Part shown: one piece after another, positions 1-9,908 of the stretch | Position numbering within the stretch: position 1 is the first letter of the stretch | Layout: each line of letters begins with the position of its first letter | Origin: Thermohalobaculum sp963822985 | GTDB taxonomy: Bacteria; Pseudomonadota; Alphaproteobacteria; Rhodobacterales; Rhodobacteraceae | Reading direction: 5' to 3' | NCBI GenBank assembly: GCA_963822985.1 | Contig: CAWGJU010000015.1 | Location: forward strand, 248,001 to 312,000 | Length of the DNA: 64,000 bases | Notes under the pieces: model-generated | What the model was told of the DNA's origin: nothing | What the model saw: only the letters and a program-made list of their open reading frames with translations | The model's database searches: none | Position numbers and translations under genes: made by a program

Positions 1-122
1 GAGCGGAAGCCGAGAAAGTGCCCGGCCAGGAGCAGGTGTCCCGTGGACGACACCGGGATGAACTCGGTCAGCCCTTCGAGCACGCCGAGAAGCGCGCCGA
101 TGATCAGGTCGTTCTGCTGCAA
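1..122 (-). CDS. uppP: Undecaprenyl-diphosphatase UppP, N-terminal part
   Basis: This is the first ~40 codons of the integral membrane phosphatase that recycles undecaprenyl pyrophosphate to the lipid carrier used in peptidoglycan synthesis; the rest lies off the window edge. Read on the minus strand, the protein starts at a TTG (122-120) preceded by a strong GGAGGGG ribosome site. It contains GVLEGLTEFIPVSSTGHLLL, the diagnostic first conserved motif of the BacA/UppP family, with the E and the PVSSTGH segment that form part of the active site. It is divergent from gltD. Identification rests on this motif alone, but it is highly specific. The TTG start is chosen from the ribosome-site spacing and because the family begins only a few residues before this motif. 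Confidence 0.88.
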   Translation of the reverse strand, partial: MQQNDLIIGALLGVLEGLTEFIPVSSTGHLLLAGHFLGFR

Positions 123-446
123 GGTCCCCTCCGGCTGGCGGCCGCTTCCCTTACGGGTTCGCGTGCGCCGGGACCAGAGGGGCTGTGTCTTGCCGAAACG
201 CAAACGATGCGTTGTGGTGCGGGAATCATGCAGGGGCATGCTGTCGTGAGACAGGTCAGCAGGGCTGACGGGTTTTGGCGGTTCGGGCAGCGCCGCCACC
301 GCTCGGCGCCGTTGCCGAGGATAGTTAGGGAAGGAAGGGTGACGTTTCTGCCTCGCAGGGTCTTTTCATTGCCGGTCGCTTTGGCGTAAATGGTAGGAAG
401 TGTCCGCCGCGCTGCGCGGTGGAGCTCCGCGTCGGGATGTGCGGCC
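123..446. other. Divergent intergenic region uppP/gltD
   Basis: A 324-base gap between two divergent genes, so it should hold both promoters. I see no convincing paired -35/-10 boxes and no protein-like frame. The overlapping open frames here have no recognisable motif and no ribosome site. Confidence 0.5.
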
Positions 447-1884
447 ATGCCCCAGAGGATGCTGAAATTCGTCGAGGTGCGGCGGTCCATGCCGGAGAAG
501 CGGGCGGCGCAGGTGCGGCGCGCGGATTTCGGCGAGATCTACGGCGACTTCGCCGATCCGGAGGCCGCGGTCCAGTCGGGCCGGTGCAGCCAGTGCGGCG
601 TGCCGTTCTGCCAGTCGCACTGCCCGCTGCACAACAACATCCCCGACTGGCTGAAGCTGACGGCCGAGGGCCGGCTGCGCGAGGCCTGGGAGGTGGCGCA
701 GCTGACGAACACCTTCCCTGAGATCTGCGGGCGGATCTGCCCGCAGGACCGGCTGTGCGAGGGGTCCTGCGTCATCGAGCAGTCGGGCCACGGCACGGTG
801 ACGATCGGCGCCATCGAGAAGTACATCGCCGACCATGCCTGGGAGCAGGGCTGGGTCGAGCCGATTCGGCCCGCCGAGGAACGCCCCGAATCCGTCGGCA
901 TCGTCGGCGCCGGCCCCGGCGGGCTGGCCGCCGCCGAGCGGCTGCGCCATGCCGGCATCCAGGTGACGGTCTATGACCGCTACGACCGCTCGGGCGGGCT
1001 GATGGTCTATGGCATCCCCAGCTTCAAGCTGGAGAAGGAGGTGGTCACGCGCCACAACCGGCGGCTGGAGGAGTCGGGCGTCACCTTCCGGCTCGGCTGC
1101 GCGGTCGGGCGCGACATCGGCTTTGACGAGCTGCGCGCAGGCGCATGATGCTGTGGTCATCGCCACTGGCGTCTACAAGCCGCGAGATATCGGCGGCCCC
1201 GGATCGGGGCAGGCCGGAATCGTCCAGGCGATCGACTATCTGACGGCCAGCAACCGCAAGGGGTTCGGCGATGCCGTGCCCGCCTTCGACGACGGCACGC
1301 TCGACGCCAATGGCAAGCGCGTCGTCGTGATCGGCGGCGGCGACACCGCGATGGACTGCGTCCGCACCGCCGTCCGCCAAGGCGCCATCAGCGTCAAATG
1401 CCTCTACCGGCGCGACCGGGCGAACATGCCGGGGTCGATGCGCGAGGTCTCGAACGCCGAGGAGGAGGGGGTCGTCTTCGAGTGGCTGACGGCGCCCAAG
1501 GGGTTCACCGGCGACCGCTCGGTCGCGGGCGTGCGCGCCGTGCGGATGCGGCTGGGGCCGCCCGACGCGACGGGCCGCCAGTCGCCGCAGGAGGTGCCCG
1601 GCTCGGACTTCACCGAGCCCTGCGAGCTGGCCATCAAGGCGCTGGGCTTCGAGCCCGAGGAGCTGCCGGGCCTGTGGGGCTGCGAGGACCTGCCGGTCAC
1701 CCGCTGGGGGACGATCAAGGCGGACTTCCGGACGCACGAGACCGGGCTGCCAGGCGTCTATGCGGTGGGCGACATCGTGCGCGGCGCCTCGCTGGTCGTC
1801 TGGGCGATCCGCGACGGGCGCGAGGCGGCCGACGCGATCATCGGCCGGCTGGGCGCCGGCGTCGCCCGGATCGCCGCGGAGTAG
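447..1884 (+). CDS. gltD: Glutamate synthase (NADPH) small subunit GltD, one frameshift
   Basis: GltD transfers electrons from NADPH through FAD and Fe-S clusters to GltB for glutamate formation from glutamine and 2-oxoglutarate. The start is the ATG beginning MPQRMLKFVEV, the usual GltD N-terminus; upstream in-frame codons do not resemble the family. Visible features are the N-terminal cysteine region (CSQCGVPFCQSHCPLHNNIP, then CGRICPQDRLCEGSC), the FAD Rossmann motif GAGPGGLAAAERLR, and the second dinucleotide site IGGGDTAMDC. The frame breaks near 1135: one extra base between DELRA and HDAVVIATG. The total of 1438 bases is 3n+1, fitting a single insertion in a ~478-residue protein. It is separated from gltB by two GFA genes, which is unusual, as the two subunits are normally adjacent. 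I treat the break as a sequence error. Confidence 0.93.
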
Positions 1885-1930
1885 CCGCAGGCGTCCGGAC
1901 GGGTGACAGGCTGAGTTCGACGGAGGAAAC

Positions 1931-2338
1931 ATGGACGGACAGTGTCTCTGCGGCGCCGTGCGCTTTCATGGCGAGCCCAAGCGCGAGCGCGGCGCCAGCG
2001 TCTGCCATTGCGGGCAGTGCCGGCGCTGGGGCGGCGGCGGCCCGTTCATCGCCGTCCGCTTCGAGGGCGGCGTGACCTTCGACGCCGACGAAGCGCTGGT
2101 CTGGTTCCGCTCGTCCGACCATGGCGAGCGGGGCTTCTGCGCGCGCTGCGGCAGCTCGCTGTTCTGGCGCGCGCCGGGGCAGGGGACCGACGTCTCGGCC
2201 TCGGTCGCGACGCTGCCCGGAGACCACGGCGTCGAGATCGGCGCGCATATCTGGGTGGAGGACAAGCCCGGCTTCTACGACTTCGCCGACGACCGGCCGC
2301 GGCTGACGGCCGAGCAGGCGATGGCGAGGCCGGGATGA
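1931..2338 (+). CDS. GFA-fold (CENP-V/Gfa) zinc protein, copy 1
   Basis: A 135-residue protein of the glutathione-dependent formaldehyde-activating enzyme (GFA/CENP-V) family, a small zinc-binding beta fold. The zinc ligands are visible: C5-x-C7, C25-x-C27-x-x-C30 (CHCGQC) and C70-x-x-C73 (CARCGS). Family members add formaldehyde to glutathione or have unknown thiol chemistry; the substrate cannot be deduced here. It starts 46 bases after gltD with a GGAGG-like ribosome site (cggaggaaacATG) and almost abuts the second GFA gene, so it is probably in the gltD-gltB transcription unit. The frame is intact. Confidence 0.85.
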   Translation: MDGQCLCGAVRFHGEPKRERGASVCHCGQCRRWGGGGPFIAVRFEGGVTFDADEALVWFRSSDHGERGFCARCGSSLFWRAPGQGTDVSASVATLPGDHGVEIGAHIWVEDKPGFYDFADDRPRLTAEQAMARPG

Positions 2339-2357
2339 GGTGTTCGAGCGGGCCCCG

Positions 2358-2771
2358 ATGAGCGAGCGGACCGGCAGATGCCTGTGCGGCGCGGTGACGT
2401 TCACGGCGACGACGCCGGACAGCTTTAATGTATGCCACTGCGACATGTGCCGGCGCTGGACGGGCGGGCCTCTGATGGCGGTCAATTGCGGCAGCGCCGT
2501 GCGGCTGGACGGCGAGCTGCTGATCCACGCCTCGTCCGAATGGGCCGAGCGCGCGAACTGTGCGCGATGCGGCTCTGCCCTGTTCTACCGGCTGAAGCCG
2601 ACCGATGAGCACTTCGTGGCGCTCGGCGCCTTTGACGAGCAGACCGGCTGGCAGATGGCCAAGGAGATCTTCATCGACCGCCGGCCCTGCCACTATGCCT
2701 TTGCCAACCTGACGACGAAGATGACCGAGGCCGAGGTGATCGCCGCCTCCGAGACATGGGAGACGCATTGA
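2358..2771 (+). CDS. GFA-fold (CENP-V/Gfa) zinc protein, copy 2
   Basis: A 137-residue paralogue of the preceding protein. The same ligand pattern is present: C8-x-C10, C26-H-C28-x-x-C31 (CHCDMC) and C68-x-x-C71 (CARCGSALF). The ATG at 2358 gives the family-typical short N-terminus (MSERTGRCLCG); an in-frame GTG at 2340, immediately after the previous stop, is an alternative. It ends one base before the gltB ATG, so translation of gltB may be coupled to it. The pair diverges well beyond a recent duplication, with different spacing between the second and third ligand groups and different C-termini. Its role is unknown. Position inside the glt operon suggests co-expression with ammonia assimilation, but that is inference. 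Confidence 0.84.
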   Translation: MSERTGRCLCGAVTFTATTPDSFNVCHCDMCRRWTGGPLMAVNCGSAVRLDGELLIHASSEWAERANCARCGSALFYRLKPTDEHFVALGAFDEQTGWQMAKEIFIDRRPCHYAFANLTTKMTEAEVIAASETWETH

Positions 2772-2772
2772 T

Positions 2773-5700
2773 ATGCCCCTTCACCGGATCGCCACCTACG
2801 AGGCGCGGCGCGACCTGCTGGCCCGCGATGGCATGTACCTGGCCGATGAGGAGCACGCCTCCTGCGGCGTCGGGCTTCGTCGCCGCCATCGACGGCAAGC
2901 CGCGGCGCGAGGTCGTCGAGTACGGCATCACCGCGCTGCAGTCGGTCTGGCACAGGGGCGCCGTCGATGCCGACGGCAAGACCGGCGACGGCGCCGGCAT
3001 CCATGTGCAGATCCCGCCCGGCTTCTTCTTCGACCAGATCCGGCGCACCGGGCACGAGCCGAAGGAAGGCGAGCTGATCGCCGTCGGCCAGGTCTTCCTG
3101 CCGCGCAACGATTTCGGCGCGCAGGAGGTCTGCCGCACCATCGTCGAGTCCGAGATCCTGCGGCTCGGCTATTACATCTATGGCTGGCGGCAGGTGCCGG
3201 TGAACATCTCGGTGCTGGGCGTCAAGGCGAACGCCACGCGGCCCGAGATCGAGCAGATCCTGATCGCCAACCGCAAGGGCGTGGACGTCGAGACCTTCGA
3301 GCGCGAGCTCTACGTCATCCGGCGGCGGATCGAGAAGGCGGCGCAGGCGGCGCAGGTGCCCTCGCTCTACCTCTGCTCGCTGTCGTGCCGGTCGATCATC
3401 TACAAGGGCATGATGCTGGCCGAGCAGGTCCACGAGTTCTATCCGGACCTGAAGGACGAGCGCTTCGTTTCCGCCTTCGCCATCTATCACCAGCGCTATT
3501 CGACCAACACCTTCCCGCAATGGTGGCTGGCGCAGCCCTTCCGGATGCTGGCGCACAACGGCGAGATCAACACGCTGAAGGGCAATCTCAACTGGATGCG
3601 GAGCCACGAGATCCGCATGGCGTCGAACTATTTCGGCGAGCTGGCCGAGGACATCAAGCCGATCGTGGCGATGGGGTCCTCGGACTCGGCGGCGCTGGAC
3701 GCGGTCTTCGAGGTGCTGGTGCGCGCCGGGCGCTCGGCGCCGATGGCCAAGACCATGCTGGTGCCCGAGGCATGGGCGAACGACGGCTCGATGCCGGACG
3801 CCTGGCGGGCGATGTACGCCTATTCGAACGCCGTGATGGAGCCCTGGGACGGGCCGGCGGCGCTGGCCATGACGGATGGGCGCTGGGTCTGCGCCGGCAT
3901 GGACCGCAACGGGCTGCGGCCGCTGCGCTATGTGGTGACGGGCGACGGGCTGGTGATCGCGGGCTCCGAGGTCGGCATGGTGCCGACCGACGAGGCGGGC
4001 GTTGTCGAGAAGGGGCGGCTCGGCCCCGGCGAGATGCTGGCGGTCGACATGGCCGAGGGCCGGCTGCTGCACGACCGCGAGATCAAGGACGAGATGGCGG
4101 CCGAGCAGCCCTATTCCGACTGGATCGGCAAGATCACCGATCTCGACCGGCGCGTCGCGGGTCTGGGCGAGGCGCGGCTCTTCCAGGGGGCGGCGCTGCG
4201 GCGGCGGCAGATCGCGGCGGGCTATTCCGATCGAGGAGCTGGAGACGATCCTGCACCCGATGGCCGAGGACGCCAAGGAGGCGATCGGCAGCATGGGCGA
4301 CGACACGCCGCCGGCGGTGCTCAGTCGACCGCTACCGGCCGCTCAGCCACTTCTTCCGGCAGAACTTCACCCAGGTGACGAACCCGCCGATCGACAGCTT
4401 GCGCGAGCACCGGGTGATGAGCCTGAAGACGCGCTTCGGCAATCTGAAGAACGTGCTCGACCAGGATTCGAGCCAGACCGAGATCCTGACGCTGGAAAGC
4501 CCGGTCATCTCGAACCGGCAGTTCGACGTGATGGTCGAGGCGTTCGCCGGCACGCACCGGGTGATCGACGCGACCTTCCCGGCCGAGGGCCGCGTCGGGC
4601 GGCTGCGCCAGGCGCTGATGAAGATCCGCCAGCAGGCCGAGGAGGCCGTGCGCGAGGGCGCCGGCCACCTGGTCCTGACGGATGAGGGGCAGGGGCCCGA
4701 GCGCATCGCCATGCCGATGATCCTGGCGACGTCCGCCGTGCATTCCTGGCTGATCCGGCAGGGGTTGCGGACCTTCTGCTCGCTGAACGTGCGCTCGGCG
4801 GAGTGCCTCGACCCGCACTACTTCGCCGTGCTGATCGGGGTCGGCGCGACGACGGTCGAACGCCTATCTGGCGCAGGACTCGATCCTCGACCGGATCGAC
4901 CGCGGGCTGCTCGACATGAGCCACGAGCAGGGGGTGGCGAACTTCAAGTTCGCCGTCGACCAGGGCCTGCTGAAGATCATGTCGAAGATGGGCATCTCGG
5001 TGATCTCGTCCTATCGCGGCGGCTGCAATTTCGAGGCGGTGGGCCTTTCGCCGCGCCGTGGTGGCGGAGTTCTTCCCCGGCATGCATTCGCGCATCTCGG
5101 GCATCGGCGTCTCGGGGCTGGAGAAGAAGCTGCGGGCGCTGCACGAGCAGGCCTATCTCGGCGGGGCGGACGTGCTGCCGATCGGCGGGCTCTACAAGGC
5201 GCGCAGGCGGGGCGAGAGCCATGCCTGGGAGGCGCAGCTGATGCACATGCTGCAGGCCGCGGTGACGCAGAACTCCTACGGCCTGTGGAAGAAGTACTCC
5301 GACGGCATGGCGAGCCGCGCGCCGATCCATCTGCGCGACCTGCTCGACTTCAAGCCGGCGGGGCGCCAGGTGCCGGTGGACGAGGTCGAGTTCGATCACC
5401 TCGATCCGCAAGCGGTTCGTGACGCCCGGCATGTCGCTGGGCGCGCTGAGCCCCGAGGCGCACCAGACGCTGAACATCGCGATGAACCGGATCGGCGCGA
5501 AGTCGGATTCGGGCGAGGGCGGCGAGGACCCCAAGCACTATTCGCCGATGCCGAACGGCGACAACCCGTCGGCCAAGATCAAGCAGGTGGCGTCGGGCCG
5601 CTTCGGCGTGACGGCCGAGTACCTGAACCATTGCGCGGAGCTGGAGATCAAGATCGCGCAAGGGGCCAAGCCCGGCGAGGGCGGCCAGCTGCCGGGCTTC

Positions 5701-7312
5701 AAGGTGACCGAGATGATCGCCAAGCTGCGGCACTCGACGCCCGGGGTCACGCTGATCAGCCCGCCGCCGCACCACGACATCTATTCGATCGAGGACCTGG
5801 CGCAGCTGATCTATGACCTGAAGCAGATCAACCCCGACGCCAAGGTCTGCGTGAAGCTGGTCAGCTCGACCGGCGTCGGCACGATCGCGGCCGGCGTCGC
5901 CAAGGCCAAGGCCGACGTCATCCTGATCGCCGGGCACAACGGCGGCACCGGGGCGTCGCCCGCAGACCAGCATCAAATATGCCGGGCTGCCCTGGGAGAT
6001 GGGGCTGACCGAGGCGCACCAGGTGCTGGCGCTGAACGACCTGCGCGACCGGATCACGCTGCGCACCGATGGCGGGCTTGCGCACCGGGCGCGACATCGT
6101 CATCGCCGCCATGATGGGCGCCGAGGAGTACGGCATCGGCACGGCGGCGCTGATCGCCATGGGCTGCATCATGGTGCGCCAGTGCCAGACCAACACCTGT
6201 CCCGTCGGCGTCTGCACCCAGGACCCGCGCCTGCGCGAGAAGTTCACCGGCACCGCCGACAAGGTGGTGAACCTCTTCAGCCTGCTGGCGGCCGAGGTGC
6301 GCGAGATCCTGGCGCGGCTGGGCGCGCGCTCGATCGAGGAGATCATCGGGCGCACCGACCTGCTGGCGCAGGTCAGCCGGGGGGCGGCGCATCTCGACGA
6401 TCTCGACCTCAACCCGATGCTGGTGCGCGTCGACGAGGGGCACCACATCCACTACCGCCTCGACCGGCCGCGCAACGACGTGCTCGACACGCTGGACGCG
6501 CAGATCGTCGCCGATGCCGGGCCGTTCTTCAAGGTGGGCGAGAAGATGCACCTGGACTACACCGTGCAGAACACGCAGCGCACCATCGGCGCCCGGGTAT
6601 CGAGCCACATCGTCCGGCGCTTCCGCAACGGCGAGGACAAGGCCAAGCTGCAGGAGGGGCACCTGACGGTGCGGCTGAACGGCACCGCCGGCCAGTCGCT
6701 CGGCGCCTTCGCGGCGCACGGGCTGAAGCTCGAGGTCTTCGGCGACGCCAACGACTATGTCGGCAAGGGCTTGTCCGGCGGCGTCATCACGCTGCGCCCG
6801 CCGCTGAGCTCGCCCTGGTGCCGCACGAGAACACCATCATCGGCAACACGGTGCTCTATGGCGCGACGGGCGGCAAGCTGTTCGCCAACGGCCAGGCGGG
6901 CGAGCGGTTCGGCGTCCGCAACTCGGGCGCCGTCGTCGTTGTGGAGGGCTGCGGCTCGAACGGCTGCGAGTACATGACGGGCGGCACCGCGGTGATCCTC
7001 GGCCGCGTCGGCGACAATTTCGGCGCCGGCATGACGGGCGGCATGGCCTTCGTCTGGGACGAGGCCGACGGGTTCGCGGCGCGCTTCAACCCCGACACGA
7101 TCGTCGTGCAGCGGGTCGAGAGCCGGCACTGGGAGGGCGTGCTGCACGCGCTGGTCGAGGAGCATGTCCGCCAGACCGGCAGCCCGCTCGGCCGCGAGCT
7201 CCTGCGCAACTGGGACGCCGAGCTCGGCCGGTTCTGGCAGGTCTGCCCGAAGGAGATGGTCGGGCGGCTCGAGCAACCGCTGAGCGAACACCTCGCCGAG
7301 GCGCGGGCCTAG
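2773..7312 (+). CDS. gltB: Glutamate synthase (NADPH) large subunit GltB, nine frame breaks
   Basis: GltB carries the N-terminal amidotransferase, the FMN/3Fe-4S synthase domain and the C-terminal beta-helix, making glutamate together with GltD. Segments can be read across three frames in order: the propeptide and nucleophile Cys (EEHASCGVG), the amidotransferase (YHQRYSTNTFPQW, HNGEINTLKGN), the central domain, the FMN-binding synthase region (TPGMSLGALSPEAH, AGHNGGTGASP, CQTNTCPVGVCTQDP) and the GXGXG beta-helix end (GGTAVILGRVGDNFGAGMTGG). Breaks lie near 2872, 4229, 4325, 4858, 5050, 5406, 5961, 6080 and 6805. The first eight are one-base insertions and the last is a one-base deletion. 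Net +7 leaves 4533 bases, 1510 residues, the usual family size. All domains and active-site residues survive, so I take the gene as functional and the breaks as sequence errors. Confidence 0.93.
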
Positions 7313-7584
7313 CGCCCGCGCCGGCCGCCGGCGTATCCTCCGGCAGCGATGGCCGGGCGGAGGTGGCCGGGGCGGAGGTGGCGCAGATGCGCGAGGGGTC
7401 GGCAAATGGTGCGCCGGGCTGTTGACCGCCGTCACCCGGGCGGCTTCGAGCGCGACATGCCGGCAATCGTCGACTGGTTCGCCCAGCCTGCGTCCGGAGA
7501 GCCGGGCCCGGCCTGATGCGCGCGGCTGGAAGCAGGGCCCGCGTGATGCTAAGCGGGCGCCCGACAATGGCCTGCGCGGAGCCG

Positions 7585-8349
7585 ATGGCGACAAAAACTT
7601 CCGGAAGGCGCAAGGCCGACAAGGGGGGCGCCGAAAAGGGCGGCGCCATCAGGGGCAGGGCCGGCCGGCGCTCGCGGCGACGGCTGTGGCTGCGGCCGCT
7701 GGTCTGGCTCGGCTATCTGCTGGTGGCCGTGCTGCTCTGGGTCGCGGCCTATCGCTGGGTCGAACCCGCCGGGCGGGATCTATATGGCGTCCGAGGCGCT
7801 GCGGCTCGGCGGCGTCGAGCGCGAGTGGCGTGATCTGGACGACATGGCGCCGGCGCTGCTGCGCTCGGTGATGGCGGCCGAGGATGCGCGTTTCTGCGAC
7901 CATCTCGGCTTTGACTTCCAGGCGATCCAGCACGCCATCGAGGAACGCGGGCGCGGCCGCTTCCGCGGCGCCTCGACGATCAGCCAGCAGGTGGCGAAGA
8001 ACGTCTTCCTCTGGCATGGCGGGGGCTGGGCTGCGGAAGGGGCTCGAGGCCGGCTTCACCGTGCTGGTCGAGGCGATGTGGCCCAAGCGCCGGATCCTCG
8101 AGGTCTACCTCAACACCGCCGAATTCGCCGAGGGCGTCTTCGGCGCCGAGGCGGCGGCGCGGCACGCCTTCGGGCGCGGCGCCGACGCGCTGAGCGGCGG
8201 CGCAGGCGGCGCGGCTGGCGGCCGTGCTGCCCAACCCCAAGGAGCGGAGCGCCACGCATCCCACGAACTTCGTCCAGCGCCGCGCCCGGGCGGCCCGGGC
8301 CGGCGCCGAGACGTTGCGGGCGGAGGGCCGGGCCGCCTGCGTGCTGTAG
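7585..8349 (+). CDS. mtgA: Monofunctional peptidoglycan glycosyltransferase MtgA, three frame breaks
   Basis: An inner-membrane transglycosylase that polymerises lipid II into glycan strands, with a single GT51 domain. The start at MATKTSGRR has a GGAG ribosome site. There is a basic N-terminus, one transmembrane helix (LVWLGYLLVAVLLWVAAYRW), then GT51 motifs: the catalytic-Glu region MAAEDARFCDHLGFD, RGASTISQQVAKNVFLW, KRRILEVYLNTAEF and a G/A-rich tail. Frame breaks at about 7778, 8030 and 8195 are each one extra G. Removing three bases gives about 253 residues, normal for MtgA. It follows gltB after a 270-base gap in which I see no gene. Breaks are read as sequence errors. Confidence 0.88.
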
Positions 8350-8596
8350 GAGGCGCTTCGGCGCGCCGGCGGCGTGACGGTGCGGGCGTCGGCGGCGGGC
8401 ACCGGCGGCCTCGGGACGACTTGCGCCTCTTCGGTGACCATCAGGGGCAGCTGTCGCTGAACAAGGAGGGGGCCGTTTCCGTCGGGCGGCCTGCGGCTTC
8501 GTTGCGCGCCATCAGCCCTCATCGACCGGCAGGCAAGTTTGAAGAATCATGTTAATCCTTCTTGCACGGACATTTCCGTCCGCCTCAGAAAGGGGT

Positions 8597-9322
8597 ATGG
8601 CCATGGAGAGAAGTCTCGCGGCCGAATTCATCGGAACGTTCTGGCTGGTCTTCGGGGGCTGCGGCAGTGCGGTGATCGCCGCGGGCTTTCCCGAGCTTGG
8701 CATCGGCTTCGTAGGGGTGGCGTTCGCGTTCGGCCTGACCGTGCTGACAATGGCGTATGCGTTCGGTGGGATCTCCGGCGCGCACTTCAACCCGGCGGTC
8801 ACGCTCGGGCTGGTCGTCGCCGGCAAGTTTGACGCCGCGCGCCTGCCCTGGTACTGGGCGGCGCAGGTGGCGGGCTCGATCATGGCGGCCATCGTGCTCT
8901 ACGCGATCGTCTCGGGCAAGGCGGGCTTCACCGGGGTGGGCAGCTTCGCCTCGAACGGTTTTGGCGCTGCGTCGCCCGGCGGCTATGGCTTCGTAGCCTG
9001 CCTGCTCACCGAGGTGGTGATGACCGCGGGCTTCCTGATCATCATTCTCGGCGCGACGTCGGACAAGGTGCCGGCCGGCTTTGCGCCGATCGCCATCGGG
9101 CTGGGGCTGACGCTGGTGCATCTGTTCTCGGTCCCGGTGACCAATGCCTCGGTCAACCCGGCGCGCTCGACGGGTGTGGCGTTGTTCGCCGATGCCCCGG
9201 CGCTGGCGCAGCTCTGGTTCTTCTGGGTCACGCCGCTGGCCGGTGCCGTTCTGGGCGCCATGGTCTGGCGGATGGTGGCGACGCCGTCGACGGTGGCCCC
9301 GGCCTCTGCGGCGCCGGCCTGA
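8597..9322 (+). CDS. aqpZ: Aquaporin Z-type water channel
   Basis: An MIP-family channel of 241 residues with six membrane helices and both NPA half-helix motifs: HFNPAVTLG after helix 2 and the second as NPARSTG after helix 5. The second motif is followed by the RS arginine of the aromatic/Arg filter. The N-terminus MERSLAAEFIGTFWLVFGGC and the size match AqpZ rather than the longer GlpF glycerol channels. The ATG at 8597 (or 8603) is preceded by AAAGGGG; the longer start at 8549 would add a non-family leader. The frame is intact. It is monocistronic as far as can be seen. Confidence 0.92.
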   Translation: MAMERSLAAEFIGTFWLVFGGCGSAVIAAGFPELGIGFVGVAFAFGLTVLTMAYAFGGISGAHFNPAVTLGLVVAGKFDAARLPWYWAAQVAGSIMAAIVLYAIVSGKAGFTGVGSFASNGFGAASPGGYGFVACLLTEVVMTAGFLIIILGATSDKVPAGFAPIAIGLGLTLVHLFSVPVTNASVNPARSTGVALFADAPALAQLWFFWVTPLAGAVLGAMVWRMVATPSTVAPASAAPA

Positions 9323-9500
9323 GGCGCGCGCCGTGCCGCGACGCTGATGCGGATCCGTCGGCCTGGCCGGCGGGTCCTTTACGCGGATTGCCGGCGCCGC
9401 GCCCGTGGCGGGCCACGGAACAGGCCAGTGTGAGAGGGTGCGCCCTACGCGCACCGGCGCGGCTTGGCGGCATCTCAGCCGAGGCGTGCCCTGCGCCTGG

Positions 9501-9605
9501 TCAGAACACGCCCAGCACCGCCAGCAGCACCAGCGTCAGCACCAGCGAGACAAGGATCGATCCGAGACAGCCGGCCGGCTGGATAAGAAGACGAACATGG
9601 GACAC
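9501..9605 (-). CDS. Possible 34-residue single-helix membrane peptide
   Basis: On the minus strand a GTG (9605) opens a short frame whose last two thirds are a strongly hydrophobic helix (GCLGSILVSLVLTLVLLAVL) ending GVF-stop. The shape, a short polar start, a Gly-Cys-Leu-Gly turn and one helix, resembles many tiny bacterial membrane proteins of unknown function. There is no clear ribosome site and no neighbour with which it forms an operon, so it may be chance. I cannot assign a family. Confidence 0.3.
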   Translation of the reverse strand: MSHVRLLIQPAGCLGSILVSLVLTLVLLAVLGVF

Positions 9606-9700
9606 TCTGCGGCGACCTGAGCCGAACCCGCCCGGGGTCCCGGAAGCTCCGGAGCGCCGGTGCCTTGCCCCGTTCATTCCCCGCCGCCGGCCATGCGAAA

Positions 9701-9883
9701 GGGTGGGTTGGCACCCACCCTACGCTTGCTGGCTGCTCGGCGCCGTCGGTGGCCGGCGGAGCGGGCCCACGGAGAGAGCACGCTGCGCTTGAGCGCCGCC
9801 GGGCGAGCCCGGAGAGTAGGGTGGGTGCAACCCACCATCCGGCGGCATCGCCATCGAAAAAGTGGGTGGGTAGGTACCCACCC
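9701..9883. repeat. Three GGGTGGGT/ACCCACCC palindromes
   Basis: Three hairpin-forming palindromes in one gap. 9701-9720: GGGTGGGT, loop TGGC, ACCCACCC. 9820-9836: GGTGGGT, loop GCA, ACCCACC. 9864-9883: GGGTGGGT, loop AGGT, ACCCACCC, with an outer AAGTG/CACTT extension. The first and third are also preceded by a similar GCCAT..GAAA segment, so they look like copies of one longer unit. Related palindromes occur at 16027 and 40345. This is the behaviour of a REP-like dispersed intergenic element. Confidence 0.75.
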
Positions 9884-9908
9884 TCCACTTGTTAAGGTGT
9901 TGCCTCGG

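Larger units (their letters stand above)
9323..9908. other. 586-base gene-poor gap with palindromic repeats
   Basis: The region between aqpZ and the next minus-strand gene holds three GGGTGGGT hairpins (listed separately) and one possible 34-residue membrane peptide on the minus strand. The remaining longer open frames are low-complexity Arg/Pro/Gly-rich translations with no ribosome site, typical of non-coding GC-rich DNA. Confidence 0.6.

Noticed and set aside
2773..7312. gltB as a genuine pseudogene or a programmed-frameshift gene
   Set aside because: All domains and active-site residues are present and the corrected length is the normal 1,510 residues. The breaks share no slippery motif and match the window-wide insertion pattern.
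7313..7584. A small gene between gltB and mtgA
   Set aside because: Open frames here have no ribosome site or family resemblance. An upstream in-frame start for mtgA at 7516 adds a non-family leader.
9661..9890. CRISPR array suggested by repeated GGGTGGGT units
   Set aside because: Only three palindromes occur, with irregular spacing and no constant-length spacers. There are no cas genes nearby.
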